This document shows, one piece after another, positions 34,679 to 46,000 of a stretch of 64,000 nucleotides of DNA. The translations under genes and the position numbers were made by a program. The DNA comes from Aquiflexum lacus (GTDB taxonomy: Bacteria > Bacteroidota > Bacteroidia > Cytophagales > Cyclobacteriaceae): assembly GCF_015476655.1 (NCBI RefSeq), contig NZ_JABFHF010000015.1, positions 80,720 to 144,719 of the forward strand, read 5' to 3'. Below the pieces are notes generated by a model. It had not been told where the DNA came from and did not search any database. It was given only the letters and a program-made list of their open reading frames with translations. How positions within the stretch are numbered: the stretch's first letter is position 1; every line of letters starts with the position of its first letter.

Positions 34679-35239
34679 ATGATGAAAAAATTATTAATGA
34701 TTAACTGGTCGCTTCTTGCAGTGATGCTATTCCTTACAGTTTCAGGTTGCGGAAGCAAAGATGGTGACGATGATATGAATCCTGCTGACACTAATAAATC
34801 AGGGTATTTTCTAAGCGCAAAAGTAGATGGTAAACTCGTAGAGTTTAAAACCGAAACCCTATTGAGTGTTGAGATTGGATCTGCCATACCAAATGTCTAT
34901 AATCTGTCTTTGTCAGGTGGAAGACAAGTAAGCAACCAATCTGCTTTAGAGGAAGTTATCACAATTTTATTGACGGAAACGACCCCCATTACCGAAAAAA
35001 GTTATTCCGGACTTGTGCCATTTGAAACTGGTTTTAAAGGGGTACTTCTTGGATACGCCTTGGAAGCTGAAGAAAAAGCTTATATCACCGATGTTAATGA
35101 TCCTAATGTAAATCTTCAAATTACCGAGATCAAACCAACTTTTGTCAAAGGAAAATTCAGTGGAGTGGTCAAAGAATTTCTCAGCGGTGAGACCAAAACC
35201 ATTACTGAGGGAGAGTTTTTTTTGCCGAGACGGAATTGA
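34679..35239 (+). CDS. Lipoprotein of unknown function
   Basis: A 186-aa lipoprotein; the signal ends VSGC near residue 23, followed by an acidic DGDDD linker often seen in surface-exposed Bacteroidota lipoproteins. The mature domain begins FLSAKVDGK, similar to a small beta-sandwich group in this phylum (DUF6252-like, tentative). It ends with a FFLPRRN strand. It is second in the operon with 33966-34661 and before a strong terminator. The acidic linker right after the lipidated Cys may act as a surface-export signal; this is inferred. Confidence 0.65.
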   Translation: MMKKLLMINWSLLAVMLFLTVSGCGSKDGDDDMNPADTNKSGYFLSAKVDGKLVEFKTETLLSVEIGSAIPNVYNLSLSGGRQVSNQSALEEVITILLTETTPITEKSYSGLVPFETGFKGVLLGYALEAEEKAYITDVNDPNVNLQITEIKPTFVKGKFSGVVKEFLSGETKTITEGEFFLPRRN

Positions 35240-35285
35240 TTTTTGAGGGTAACTATTTAATTGAAACTTAAACACTGATTCCCCT

Positions 35286-35316
35286 AACCTGTCCAAAAAA
35301 TTGGACAGGTTTTTTT
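35286..35316 (+). terminator. Strong terminator ending the 33966-35239 operon
   Basis: AACCTGTCCAA (35286-35296) and TTGGACAGGTT (35301-35311) form a perfect 11-bp stem with a 4-nt loop and a run of T. It lies 5 nt before promoter module C. Confidence 0.85.
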
Positions 35317-35320
35317 ATGA

Positions 35321-35386
35321 TGTTACATCAGTGGGATTTTTTGGTACAATTCTTTTATCTCAATAAGTTCAATGAAGATATATTTG
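35321..35386 (+). promoter_or_regulatory. Regulon promoter module C
   Basis: TGTTACA (35321-35327), 14 nt, TGGTACA (35342-35348), 30 nt, TATATTTG (35379-35386). Same spacing as the other modules. Expected start near 35393. Confidence 0.8.
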
Positions 35387-35470
35387 ATTCAATATTAACC
35401 AACAAACTTATTTTGAAATATGGGAAATACACTTTTCCCCTTTTTGATTTTAACTTATAAATTCTGTATC

Positions 35471-36082
35471 ATGAAAAATTTAAAACTCACACTGATTACC
35501 TTCCTAATGGCTATAATTTTGATTTCTTGTGAGGACAGCAATTCGCCCACAGGCATATTGAACCCCGAAAAATTCACAGCGATTGTTGTAGGAGATGTCA
35601 GTACCGAAATCACTTTCGATGAAGATAAATTAGTAGCTGTGGCCGGGGGGCAAGATTTCGAAGATGAAGCAAGTACCTACCTGGCAATAACTGCAACAAA
35701 TATGGATGCTAGTATGGTCATTAATTTGTATCCTCCTCCTAACCATCCTAGAAGTAATGATGTCATTTCGATTCAAATAAAATCGAATACCCCTAAACCA
35801 TGGACAAGAGACAAGGAATACACCACACCATATATCAATCAATTGGTGAATATAGAGGAATACGCAATAGTAAATTATTGGAATGATGAAGATAGAAGAG
35901 ATTATGTGTCCTTTTACCGCTTTGAATCCCAAAATCATAAGATTAAAATATGGAAGGAAGGTAAAATGCTCAAAGGAGAAATTAGGGGACTTAAGTTGGC
36001 TATTTTTAACGGGTCAAGAATAGTAACCATCGAAAGACTGGATTTCGAATTAAGACCTGAAGATGATGATTTGACGGACTAA
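35471..36082 (+). CDS. Lipoprotein of unknown function
   Basis: A 203-aa lipoprotein from ATG 35471. The frame is open from 35420, but the ATG at 35471 gives a clean lipoprotein signal (ILISC) and lies well after the expected transcription start. The mature part resembles the lipoprotein at 34679 in general layout: an early AIVVGDVSTEITF strand, then beta-rich sequence and an acidic C-terminus (RPEDDDLTD). No family recognised. It is 3 nt before the paralogue of the 33966 protein, so here the lipoprotein comes first and the secreted protein second. Confidence 0.65.
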   Translation: MKNLKLTLITFLMAIILISCEDSNSPTGILNPEKFTAIVVGDVSTEITFDEDKLVAVAGGQDFEDEASTYLAITATNMDASMVINLYPPPNHPRSNDVISIQIKSNTPKPWTRDKEYTTPYINQLVNIEEYAIVNYWNDEDRRDYVSFYRFESQNHKIKIWKEGKMLKGEIRGLKLAIFNGSRIVTIERLDFELRPEDDDLTD

Positions 36083-36085
36083 ATT

Positions 36086-36820
36086 ATGAAAACTATATAT
36101 TTGCTATTATCCCTATCGATTTTAAACTTACACCTAGTAGCTGTTGCCCAAGAGACTCTATCTGGAATCATCTCTGATTATTCCGATGGAAAAGGACTGA
36201 TCATTTCTCACGATATTGTAAGAGGGGATAATTACACTTGGGGCACAATTGATGATGATGGATTGATTTCAGTCCCCTTGTCAGATAGTTTTTTGGACGA
36301 AATCAAGAAAATGGCTGCTAAAGCGCAAAAAAAAGCACCTAGAGGATTTACCTTAAAATTACCCACCATCGAAGATACTTTTACTTGTAAGTATCCTGAT
36401 GTAAAATTTGAAAATCCCGGTTGTTTGGTTTCAGGTTTACCGGACTTAATGCTTACCGACAATAAGAAAAAAGAGGAGAATGGAAGAATTTACGCAGTCA
36501 ACAACCCTGTCATTGCAAATTGGCTGCATAACAATCAAAAAGGGGATGTTGGCTTAGGATATTATTTAATGTTTTACTTTTCCGAGGACAAAGCTTCTGC
36601 AAAAGGGACATGCATGAACTCGAACTATACTGGTTTGGGTGATGAGAATTTTGATAAGTTCATGCTTTATGAACTTGAACTTGACAATGGTTGGAACATT
36701 GTCCAATACGAGATCGAAGAGGTTTTTGAATCAAGGAATGGTGGCGTTTTTCCGGAAGTCATCAAAGTCACCAAGCTGGAAAATTTGCCTGATGATCTTA
36801 CATGGGTGAGAGTGAATTGA
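36086..36820 (+). CDS. Secreted protein of unknown function, paralogue of 33966-34661
   Basis: A 244-aa exported protein with signal peptide ending VAVAQ near residue 22. Similar to the protein at 33966-34661 in layout and in its C-terminal third. A central segment has TCKYPD and GCLVSG, and another TCMNSN, giving Cys pairs that may form disulfides. Start is 3 nt after the stop of the lipoprotein gene. It is driven with it by module C. No function can be assigned; duplicate lipoprotein/secreted pairs point to related partners at the cell surface. Confidence 0.7.
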   Translation: MKTIYLLLSLSILNLHLVAVAQETLSGIISDYSDGKGLIISHDIVRGDNYTWGTIDDDGLISVPLSDSFLDEIKKMAAKAQKKAPRGFTLKLPTIEDTFTCKYPDVKFENPGCLVSGLPDLMLTDNKKKEENGRIYAVNNPVIANWLHNNQKGDVGLGYYLMFYFSEDKASAKGTCMNSNYTGLGDENFDKFMLYELELDNGWNIVQYEIEEVFESRNGGVFPEVIKVTKLENLPDDLTWVRVN

Positions 36821-36893
36821 TTCGAATCGTTTATTAGAATCATTTCCCCAAAATCTGATGTTTTTTTCACTTCACAGGTGAATTACAGCAAAA

Positions 36894-36959
36894 TGTTACA
36901 TGCGTGATACATTTTGTTACATATTTTATATTCCTTCTTTATTTGAAATCCCATTTTTG
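36894..36959 (+). promoter_or_regulatory. Regulon promoter module D (giant surface protein)
   Basis: TGTTACA (36894-36900), 14 nt, TGTTACA (36915-36921), 30 nt, CATTTTTG (36952-36959). The -7 box differs from TAnnTTTG only in its first base, and the spacing is the same as in modules A-C. Expected start near 36966, so the true gene start must lie downstream. Confidence 0.75.
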
Positions 36960-37029
36960 TTCTGGAGACTATACGTTTCATTTTGGATCACCCAACACCC
37001 AAAAAAATTCACCTTTAAGAGTACTATTT

Positions 37030-40000
37030 ATGAGCAAAATTTCCCCAACATTCGCCCAGCTATTAAAAACCTTTATTTTTTCTTTAGTTTTCCTGTTCAA
37101 TGGTTTTTGTGTCTTTGGACAGGTACCCACTACACCGTCTACTAATCTTAATGTTTCCAATATTGATGGGGACAGATTTTATGTCAGTTTTTCTAGAGGT
37201 GATGGGGCACGAAGAATCATTGTCGCCAGTGCCAGTCCTGTTACTGCTGTTCCGGTCAATGGAGCTGATTACCTTGCAGGGAATTTTGGACAGGGGAATG
37301 AGATTTCTCCTGGGCAATTTGTGGTTTACAGTGGAGCCGCAAATCAAACGTGGCTTTATGGTTTTAGCCATTCTACAACTTATCATTTGAAAATATTTGA
37401 ATACAACGGGACTAATTTCACCACCGAATACCTTACCGCCGAATTTTTGGAAGGAAGTGCTACAACATTAACTGCTCCCACTGTTCAGGCAAGTGCGCTG
37501 ACTTTTAGCAATGTGACAGGTTCAGGAATGTCACTTTCATGGACCAACGGGAATGGAAATGGAAGAGTAATCATTGGCAAAGCCGATGGACCAGTGGATG
37601 CGGAGCCACAGGATTTGACTAATTATGGAGGTGGATCTGGTTCTTTTACCAATGGGACCAATTTGGGAAACGGTAATTTTGTTCAATATTCAGGAGGAGG
37701 TTCTAATACTAATCTCAGCGGACTTGACCCGAGCAAGACCTATCATTTTGCCATATTTGAATACCAAGGCAGCAGTGGGAAAGTATATCTTAGGCCTGGG
37801 ACAAGAAGTTCACAGACTACTGCATCTACTCCAACAGTATCAGCTACCAATTTCTCGGTAGTTAATGCTAACGTAGATGGTGACCGGTTTTACTATTCCT
37901 ATACTAATGGAAATGGAGCCAGAAGATTGGTAGTTGCAAAAAAAGGAAGCCCAGTGACTGCACTTCCAAAAGATGGGGAAACTTACACTGGCAATGCGAC
38001 ATTTGGCTCAGGTACAGAAATGGAACCGGGAGAATTTGTGGTTCACAATGGCGCTTCCAATGGTAGTTGGATTTATAATCTGGAACCTTCCACAGTTTAT
38101 CATTTTGCGATTTTTGAATATAATGGTTTGGGAACCGATACATATTATCTTCGGGATCCTTTTTTGGCAGGTGAAAGGGCCACTCTCAGTCCGCCAAGTA
38201 CCCAAGCGAGTAATTTGACTTTCACCAATGTGTCCGGGAATTCCATGACTGTCAGCTGGACAAATGGAAATGGAACGGGCCGTGTATTGGTTGGCAAGGA
38301 AGGTTCGGCAGTAGATGCTTCCCCGGCTGATTTTGTAAATTATGGAGGTGGATCTGGTTCTTTTACAAATGGAAGTAATCTTGGAAACGGCAATTATGTC
38401 CAATATTCGGGAGGTGGTACCACAACTACTCTCACAGGCTTAAGTCCTGATAAAACTTATCATTTTGCGGTTTTTGAATTTACAGGAAGTAGCACAGGTC
38501 GGCAATATCTCAGGCCGGGCACGGTAGGATCTGAAAAAACTGTATCCAGTCCAACAATACCTGCATCTAATTTTTCTGTCAACATTAGTAATGTAGATGG
38601 TGACCGGTTTTATTATTCATTTAATAATGGAAACGGTGCCAGAAGAATTGTAGTAGCGAAAAAGGGCAGTCCTGTTACGTTTAGGCCCGATGATGGAATA
38701 GCCCATACTGCATCCATCAATTTTGGACAAGGTGCGGAAGTGACGGAAGGTGAGTTTGTGGTTTACAATGGTACTTCAAATGGCAGTTGGCTTTACGGTC
38801 TAGAACCGGCTACTTCCTATCACTTAGCCGTTTTTGAATACAATGGGACAGGTGAAGAAACCTTTTATCTGAAAGATCCTTATTTATCGGGAGAAAGGGC
38901 TACACTCTTTCCACCAACGGTGCAAGCAAGTAACCTCACTTTCACGAACGTGACAGGTAACTCAATGACAATTAGTTGGACTAATGGAAATGGAACAGGA
39001 CGTATCTTGGTGGGAAAAGTAAACGCTCCTGTCGATGTATCACCTTCGGATTTCATTAATTATGGAGGGGGTTCAGGCTCTTTTACAAATGGCAGTAATT
39101 TAGGAGATGGCAATTACGTCCAATACTCAAGTTGGGGAACAAGCACTACAATTACAGGACTGAACCCAAATAATACCTATCATTTCGAAATATTTGAATA
39201 TACAGGAAGTAGTACGGGAAGACAATATTTAAGGCCAGGAGCAAAAGCCTCTCAAGCTACAGGAGCAGCACCCAACATTGGCGCATCTAATTTTACTGTA
39301 AATAATGCCAATCTAGATGGAGACAGGTTTTATTATTCCTTCACTCAAGGGAATGGAGCAAGGAGGGTAGTCTTTGCCAAAAAAGGCAGCGCGGTCACCT
39401 TTTTACCTGTAGATGGACAGGTTTATTCAAGTTCCACGACTTTTGGTTCAGGCACTGAGGTTGCTGCGGCTGAATTTGTAGTTTATGAAGGAACATCGAA
39501 TGGAAGTTGGCTCTATGGACTTGAGCCTGCCACCGAATACCATTTTGCCATTTTTGAATACAATGGAACTGGTGAAAATACATATTATTTAAGGGATCCC
39601 TTTTTGGCTGCGACAAAAGCAACTTTAAGTCCTCCTTCGGTCCAATCCAACAATGCATTTACCAGCAGTAGAAGCAACACTTCTATCAATATTTCTTGGA
39701 CAAGAGGGGATGGCGCTAACCGCGTTCTGATTGGAAGAAAAGCAGGACCTGTAAATGTAGAACCGGCTGACCTCACCAATTACCAAAGCTCTGCAACATT
39801 CGGGACGAGGCAGATTGGCACGGAGAATTATGTGCTCTATACAGGTACCGGTAATAACGTAAATGTTACCAATTTAGAGCCGAGTACCAACTACTATTTT
39901 GCGCTTTTTGAATTCAATGGAGGTTCAGCTAGATTATACCTGAGACCAGGATATCAGTTTGCTTTGGAAACTTTTGGGGAAAGACCTACAGTACAGGTAT

Positions 40001-43000
40001 CCAATGCCACTTACTCCAATATAGAATTCAACTCATTGAATGTTGACTTTGTCAAAGGAAATGGCACCCGTCGACTTGTGCTTGCAAGGGCAGGAAGCGC
40101 TGTCAATGCCGGGCCGGCTGATTTCACTTCCTATTCGGCAAACAATATTTTTGGTCAGGGAGACCAAATTGGCACAGGTAATTTTGTGGTTTATAATGAT
40201 TTTGGAGAAGATTTTTCCTTAGAAGGGCTTGAAGCCGGTGTGACCTATCATTTTGCTTTCTTTGAATATGCCTTTTCGGAACAGGGAGAACTTTACCTTG
40301 CCCCGGCCTATACCTCGTCACAATCATCCAAAACCAATGCAGACCTAGGTGTCTCCTCCATCACTGCTCCGGTGTCAAGTTGTAATTTGAGTGAGACGGA
40401 AACTGTTACGATCGAAATCACCAATTTCAATTCCTCTCCGGCAGGTGCTTTCCAAGTTGCTTATTCTATGAATGGAGGCGAACCCGTCATTGAGAATATT
40501 TCAGGAACCAATACCATTGCCGGGAATGGCAAATTGACTTATAGTTTCCAGACCAAAGCGGATTTGTCAGTAGATGGAAATTATGAAATAAGAGCCTATA
40601 CCATTTTGGAAGGGGACGTCAATATAAATAATGACAGCCAAACAATCACAGTCAATAATTCTCCCGAAACCAATACTTCCATTTCTCCTGATGTTAATAT
40701 TTGTAAAGGAGCTTCTGTTTTGCTTCAGGCATCAGGTGGAATTTCTTATTTATGGAATACAGGAGCCACCACCAATGTGATTGATGTTTCCCCATCAGTC
40801 TCCACCGAATATACCGTGACAATCACCACTGAAGATGGATGTAAGATTGAAAAAAGGGTAATGGTTTTCGTAGAAAATACCAGTGAATTGCCTGTCATAT
40901 CCTCAACTCCTGATAGTGATTCCTGTGAAGGCGGTAGAATCTTGGTTACTCAACTTACAATTCCTGTCCGTTGGATTTTGGATGTGGATTCGGAAATCTA
41001 TGACTTGGGAGAATCCATCACAGTCAAAGCCGATCAATCAGGTATCTATACCGCAGTTTATGTAAACGAAAACGGTTGTGAAATCAGATCCGCCAATTTC
41101 AATTTTGAATTGGACCAGTTGCCGGAATTGCAGGTTTCAGGCCTGACTACCATTTGTTCAGGTGAATCTTTGTCCCTGTCCATTCAGGGATTGAGGGATT
41201 TGATTTGGTCTACCAGCCAAACAGGGGAAAGCATCACCGTCAGCCCGACTGCTAATACCAAATATTGGGTAAGCGGAAAATATGGTACTGATTGTGTTTT
41301 CTCAGATACCTTAGAAGTTACAGTGATTCCTGCAAGCGCACCTGAACCAGTAAGGCAAATGTTGCCTGCTGATGGATCTTTGAACCTACCTCAGCCTATT
41401 TCACTATCTTGGACCCCTGGGGAGTTTTCGGTAGTCTATGATGTATTTGTCTGGGAGGAGGGTACAGAAAAGCCAACCCAACCAATTGCTAAAGATATTC
41501 AGGAAATCAATTACACAGTCCAAAGCTTGGAGCAGGGTAAATCATTCTTGTGGCAAGTACATTCCAAAAACAGTTGCTTTGTCACCGAAGGACCCGTACA
41601 AAGCTTCTTTGCAGCAGGAATTCCTGATCTTACGATAAAATCCTACACTGCTCCGGAAGCTGTGGTGGCTGGAAATACCATTACGGTAACCTGGGAAGTA
41701 AAAAATATCGGATTGGGCAATACCAACAATCTTCGCTGGAAAGACCGTATTTGGTTGTCTGCTGACCTTGATCTAAGAAAAGCAGATGATATCCTGCTGG
41801 GAGAATTTGATAATCCAGCTTCTTTGATGCAAGGAGAATCTTACACCATGACTCAGGAAGTTAGGATTCCGATCAATCTCAGAGGAGTTTATTACCTGTT
41901 TATCATCACTGATAACGATGATGGGTATTGTAGGATTGAAAACGGTGTTTGTGCCAACGAGCGAAAATCCCATACGGAGACAGTAAAAGAAAGTAACGAA
42001 CAGAATAACCTGGTTTCCCCGACGCTTTCCATTGGAATCCCTCCATTGGCTGATCTGACTGTCAACAATGTCGGTGTTACCACAGATGCTTTTTCAGGTG
42101 ATTCCATCAGTGTCATCTATGAAGTACAGAATATTGGGGAAAGAGAAGCCAAGGGTGTTTTCTGGAGGTTTAAAAGAGATGGAGGTCAATACAGCTATTC
42201 AACAGGAAGTTCAGGTGGAACATCAGGAGGTGGCAGCAGAAGTGTCAGTGTGGCGCCTGCACCTACTAATATTTCTGTCACGGAATCCTGTAGGATTGAA
42301 TACTATTGGAGAGATGCCATATACCTTTCTCAGGAACCTGAATTCAATATCAGTAAATCCACCAAACTTCAGGAGTATTCTGTTTTCCTTGCTGAAGAAG
42401 ACAGTGTTTCCACATGTATAGTCGGGGGTAACCTTCCAGTCAATTCGAAATATACCAAACAACGTGAGCTGAAATTGCCTGATAATGTATTCGGGACTTA
42501 CTACCTCTATATTGTTTCCAATTTCTCCGGGATGTTTGAAAACGAATACAGCAACAATATCCGCCGAAGTGACCCCATCAATGTCATTCTTACTCCTCCA
42601 TCAGATTTGGCAGTCATTGACCTTCAAGTTCCTACTGAAATAATCGCAGGTACAAAAATGGATGTTTCTTGGACTGTTGAAAACTTGGGTGCCAATCCAC
42701 CAAATGTAAATTCTTGGGTGGATGAAGTTTTTATCTCTGAGCAACCTGAATTCGATAAGAGCAAGTCGGTTTCGATATTCAAAAAAACCTTTACCACTCC
42801 GGTAAGAATTAATGAATTCGGGATGGCCACCCCGCTGCCATTGGAAAATGGAAACACATATTCAGTAGATGTGGAGGCTTTGATTCCCGAACGATTGTCA
42901 GGAGATTATTATGTATTTGTACTCACAGATACAGATAACAGGGTTTTTGAATTTGAGTCAAAAGAAAACAATGTCAGAAGAAGTGAAAATCCTGTTAAAC

Positions 43001-46000
43001 TGATTACAGGCCAAAGGGCTGAATTATCCCCCGTCTCCATCATCCTTCCGGATACAGTATTCAGGGATGTAGCCTTCCCTATAAAATATAGAATTATCAA
43101 TAATGGAAATAAAGCGGCAGTTGGATTTACTGATAGGATTAACTGGTCTACCAGTTCAGACCCTACAAAGACACCATTCAATTTTCTCGGAAGTGTCTTG
43201 CATAGAGACAGTCTTCCCGTAGGACAAGCCGTTGAAAGAACAGTCTTGGTAGCTTTACCTAAAAATGCCCCTGATAGCATTTATTTCCATATTTTCACTG
43301 ATGTAAATGATGTCATTTTTGAAATTGATGAAACCAATAACAGAACTAGCAACCAGATGATGGGAGTCAAATCTCCTGTAATCCTGACACGGGAAACAGT
43401 AACTGAAGTCAAAGTGGTGGACCTTGCTGTCAAGGAATTCACTTTGAGTTCCAGTAATTTAGGTTCCGGGGATCAATTGAATATCAATCTCAAAGTAGAA
43501 AACTTAGGTCCTAATGATGTCACAAGGTCGTTTACGAGTAGGGTTTATTTGACAAGAGATTCTGCGCTTACAGAAGATGATATTTATCTGACCGAGTTTA
43601 CCAGAAATAAATTAATTTCTGGAGATGTATATGAAACAGGTAAATCCGTAAAAATACCTGACTGGATTTCAGGGGAATATTTTGTGTATTTATGGGTGGA
43701 TTACCGACAAATTGTAATCGAGGATCAAAACAAAGCCAATAATATTGCCCTGAGAAAAATCAATGTCACAGCTACCCCAGCGCCTGACCTTGTCATCACT
43801 GCATTGGAAGCTCCGGAAACTGTCATTTCAGGCGAGAGTTTTTATGTCAAATATACCCTTGAGAACACAGGAGAAGGACCAACGAGATCCGAGTGGAATG
43901 ATGGTTTCTTTTTAAGTACTTCCCCTGTTTTGGCCACTGGTGCTCAGAATATTGGATTCAAAAAAATTGCTAAAATCTTGGCTGTTGGAGAGATTCTTAA
44001 GGACAGTGCCTTAGTTAAAACACCGAATAATTTTTCTGGAAATTATTATCTGATAGCCAAAGCAGATTATCAGAATAAAGTATTCGAAGGTTTTAACGGA
44101 GGTGAAATCAATAATGAGCGCAATCAGGTAATTCTCATCAATTTATCGGATCCAACAGATCTGACGGTGAATTCATTTTCCATTCAGGAATCTGCGTTCC
44201 TTGGCGATGAGACTACTGCTGAGATTGAGGTGACCAATATCGGGGACAAACCAGCTTCGGGAAGGCTTTTCAATGGGTTCTACCTTTCTGCTGACCAACA
44301 GCTCAATGGTGCTGTGGATCCTTTGGTAGGCAATCAGGAATCGGATGTTAATATTTTACCTGGACAAAGCCGCACTTACAACATCAAAGGCTCAATTCTT
44401 AATCTTGATCCCGGGAACTATTTTGGAATCGGCAGGACCAATATTTTGGCTTCCATCAATGAAGTCAATTTTGAAAACAACCTGTTGGTTGCAGAAAAGC
44501 AATTGAATCTCGATGTCAGGTCACTTCCGTTGGATACACCTACTACCAATACCTTGATATCCGGAACCTGGCGCTATTACAAAGTCAATGTTGGTGCAAA
44601 TCTCGACTTGGTGATCGACCTGAGTTCGAGCAGATCTGTCGGTTCAAATGATGTTTTTGTGTCATTTGGAAAAGTACCATCTCCCAATGAATTTGATTAT
44701 AAAGGGATCAATACCAATCGCACCAATCAACGTGTATTGGTGCCCGAGACTAAATCGGGAACCTATTACATTTTGGTCAAAACAGATATCCCGCTAGCGC
44801 AGAATATTGAATTGCTGGCAAGGGCCTTGCCATTTAGTATTTTGTCTTCCAACCCTGCTGTTGTCGGAAACGGAACAGTTACCACAACCATTACCGGTGC
44901 AGGTTTCAAAGCCGGAATGGAGGTTTCATTGCTCAAAGATGGAAACAAAATCATCAGTGCAACCCAAGTAAATCTGACCAATAGCATGAGCGGTAGGTTG
45001 GGTTGGAGATTGGCCGACGTGGACTTTGGTATCTACGATGTAGAAGTCAAGAACCCGGATGGAACCACAGTTATTTTGGAAAATGGGTTGGAAGTGGAGC
45101 CTAGTACAGGATATGGTGGATTGACCTATAATATTTTGGCTCCTGATGTGGTAAGGAGAGGGAAGTCAGCATTCTTCAATATTGTTTTCAAAAATGAAGG
45201 CAATGTGGATATACCCATAATGAACGCCCAGGTTTCAATGGAAGAAGATATTGAAATCTATGAAATAAAATCCCAAGGTAAAATTAAGACCAATTCTGAA
45301 TTAGATCCTTTAGGAAGGTTACAGGATGCACCTGACTTTGGCATTATCAGTGGATTTAAAGTCGTCCCATTAAATGCTAGGGATATTTTCCCGGGAGAAG
45401 AGTCGTCCGTAAGTTTCTTATTAGGGAATTTCCAGGGAAATACTTTTCCGATGGAGGTCAGTGTCTCTGCTGCTTCACCTGGGTTAGTTGTATTTAATCT
45501 TTTAGAAAAAATAGAAAATACAAGGCAACTTGCTTTAAGCAACCCAGATATGTTTTATGAAGACAGAGCTTTAGTTGCAAATAAAACAGCATTTGCAAAG
45601 GCCATGATTCAAAATTACATTGAATTTGGATTGATTTTGGCAAGTGACACTATAGGTGTGAACTTAAATTGTGAAGATTGTGATTCTTTTACTGATAATG
45701 ACATTTTATCACCAGAAGGGAAACTGATTGGTACTTCATTTTCAGATAATGTGATTTTTAGTTCTGGAAAAGAATACAATTGGCAAATTAATAAATATTC
45801 AGGAAGTGCCGGTAATAATCCTGGATGGGATTTAATCAAAATTGCCAATAGCCTAAATATTACTGCAACCAAAAATGCCCCATTTACTGTCAAAGTAAGT
45901 AGTTTAGATTATAATGGCAATCCCGGTTACCTCGCAGGATGGTATCCTGCGGTGGATAAATGCTGGACAATAGTGGTAGCGGAAAAAGGAATTATTGGTT

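Noticed and set aside
28706..36820. Polysaccharide utilisation locus
   Set aside because: The hybrid regulator suggested one, but there is no SusC/SusD pair or glycoside hydrolase nearby; the neighbours are unknown secreted proteins and an adhesin.
37130..40320. CRISPR-like or mobile repeats
   Set aside because: The 720-bp periodicity is coding: the repeats stay in frame and encode Fn3-like modules.
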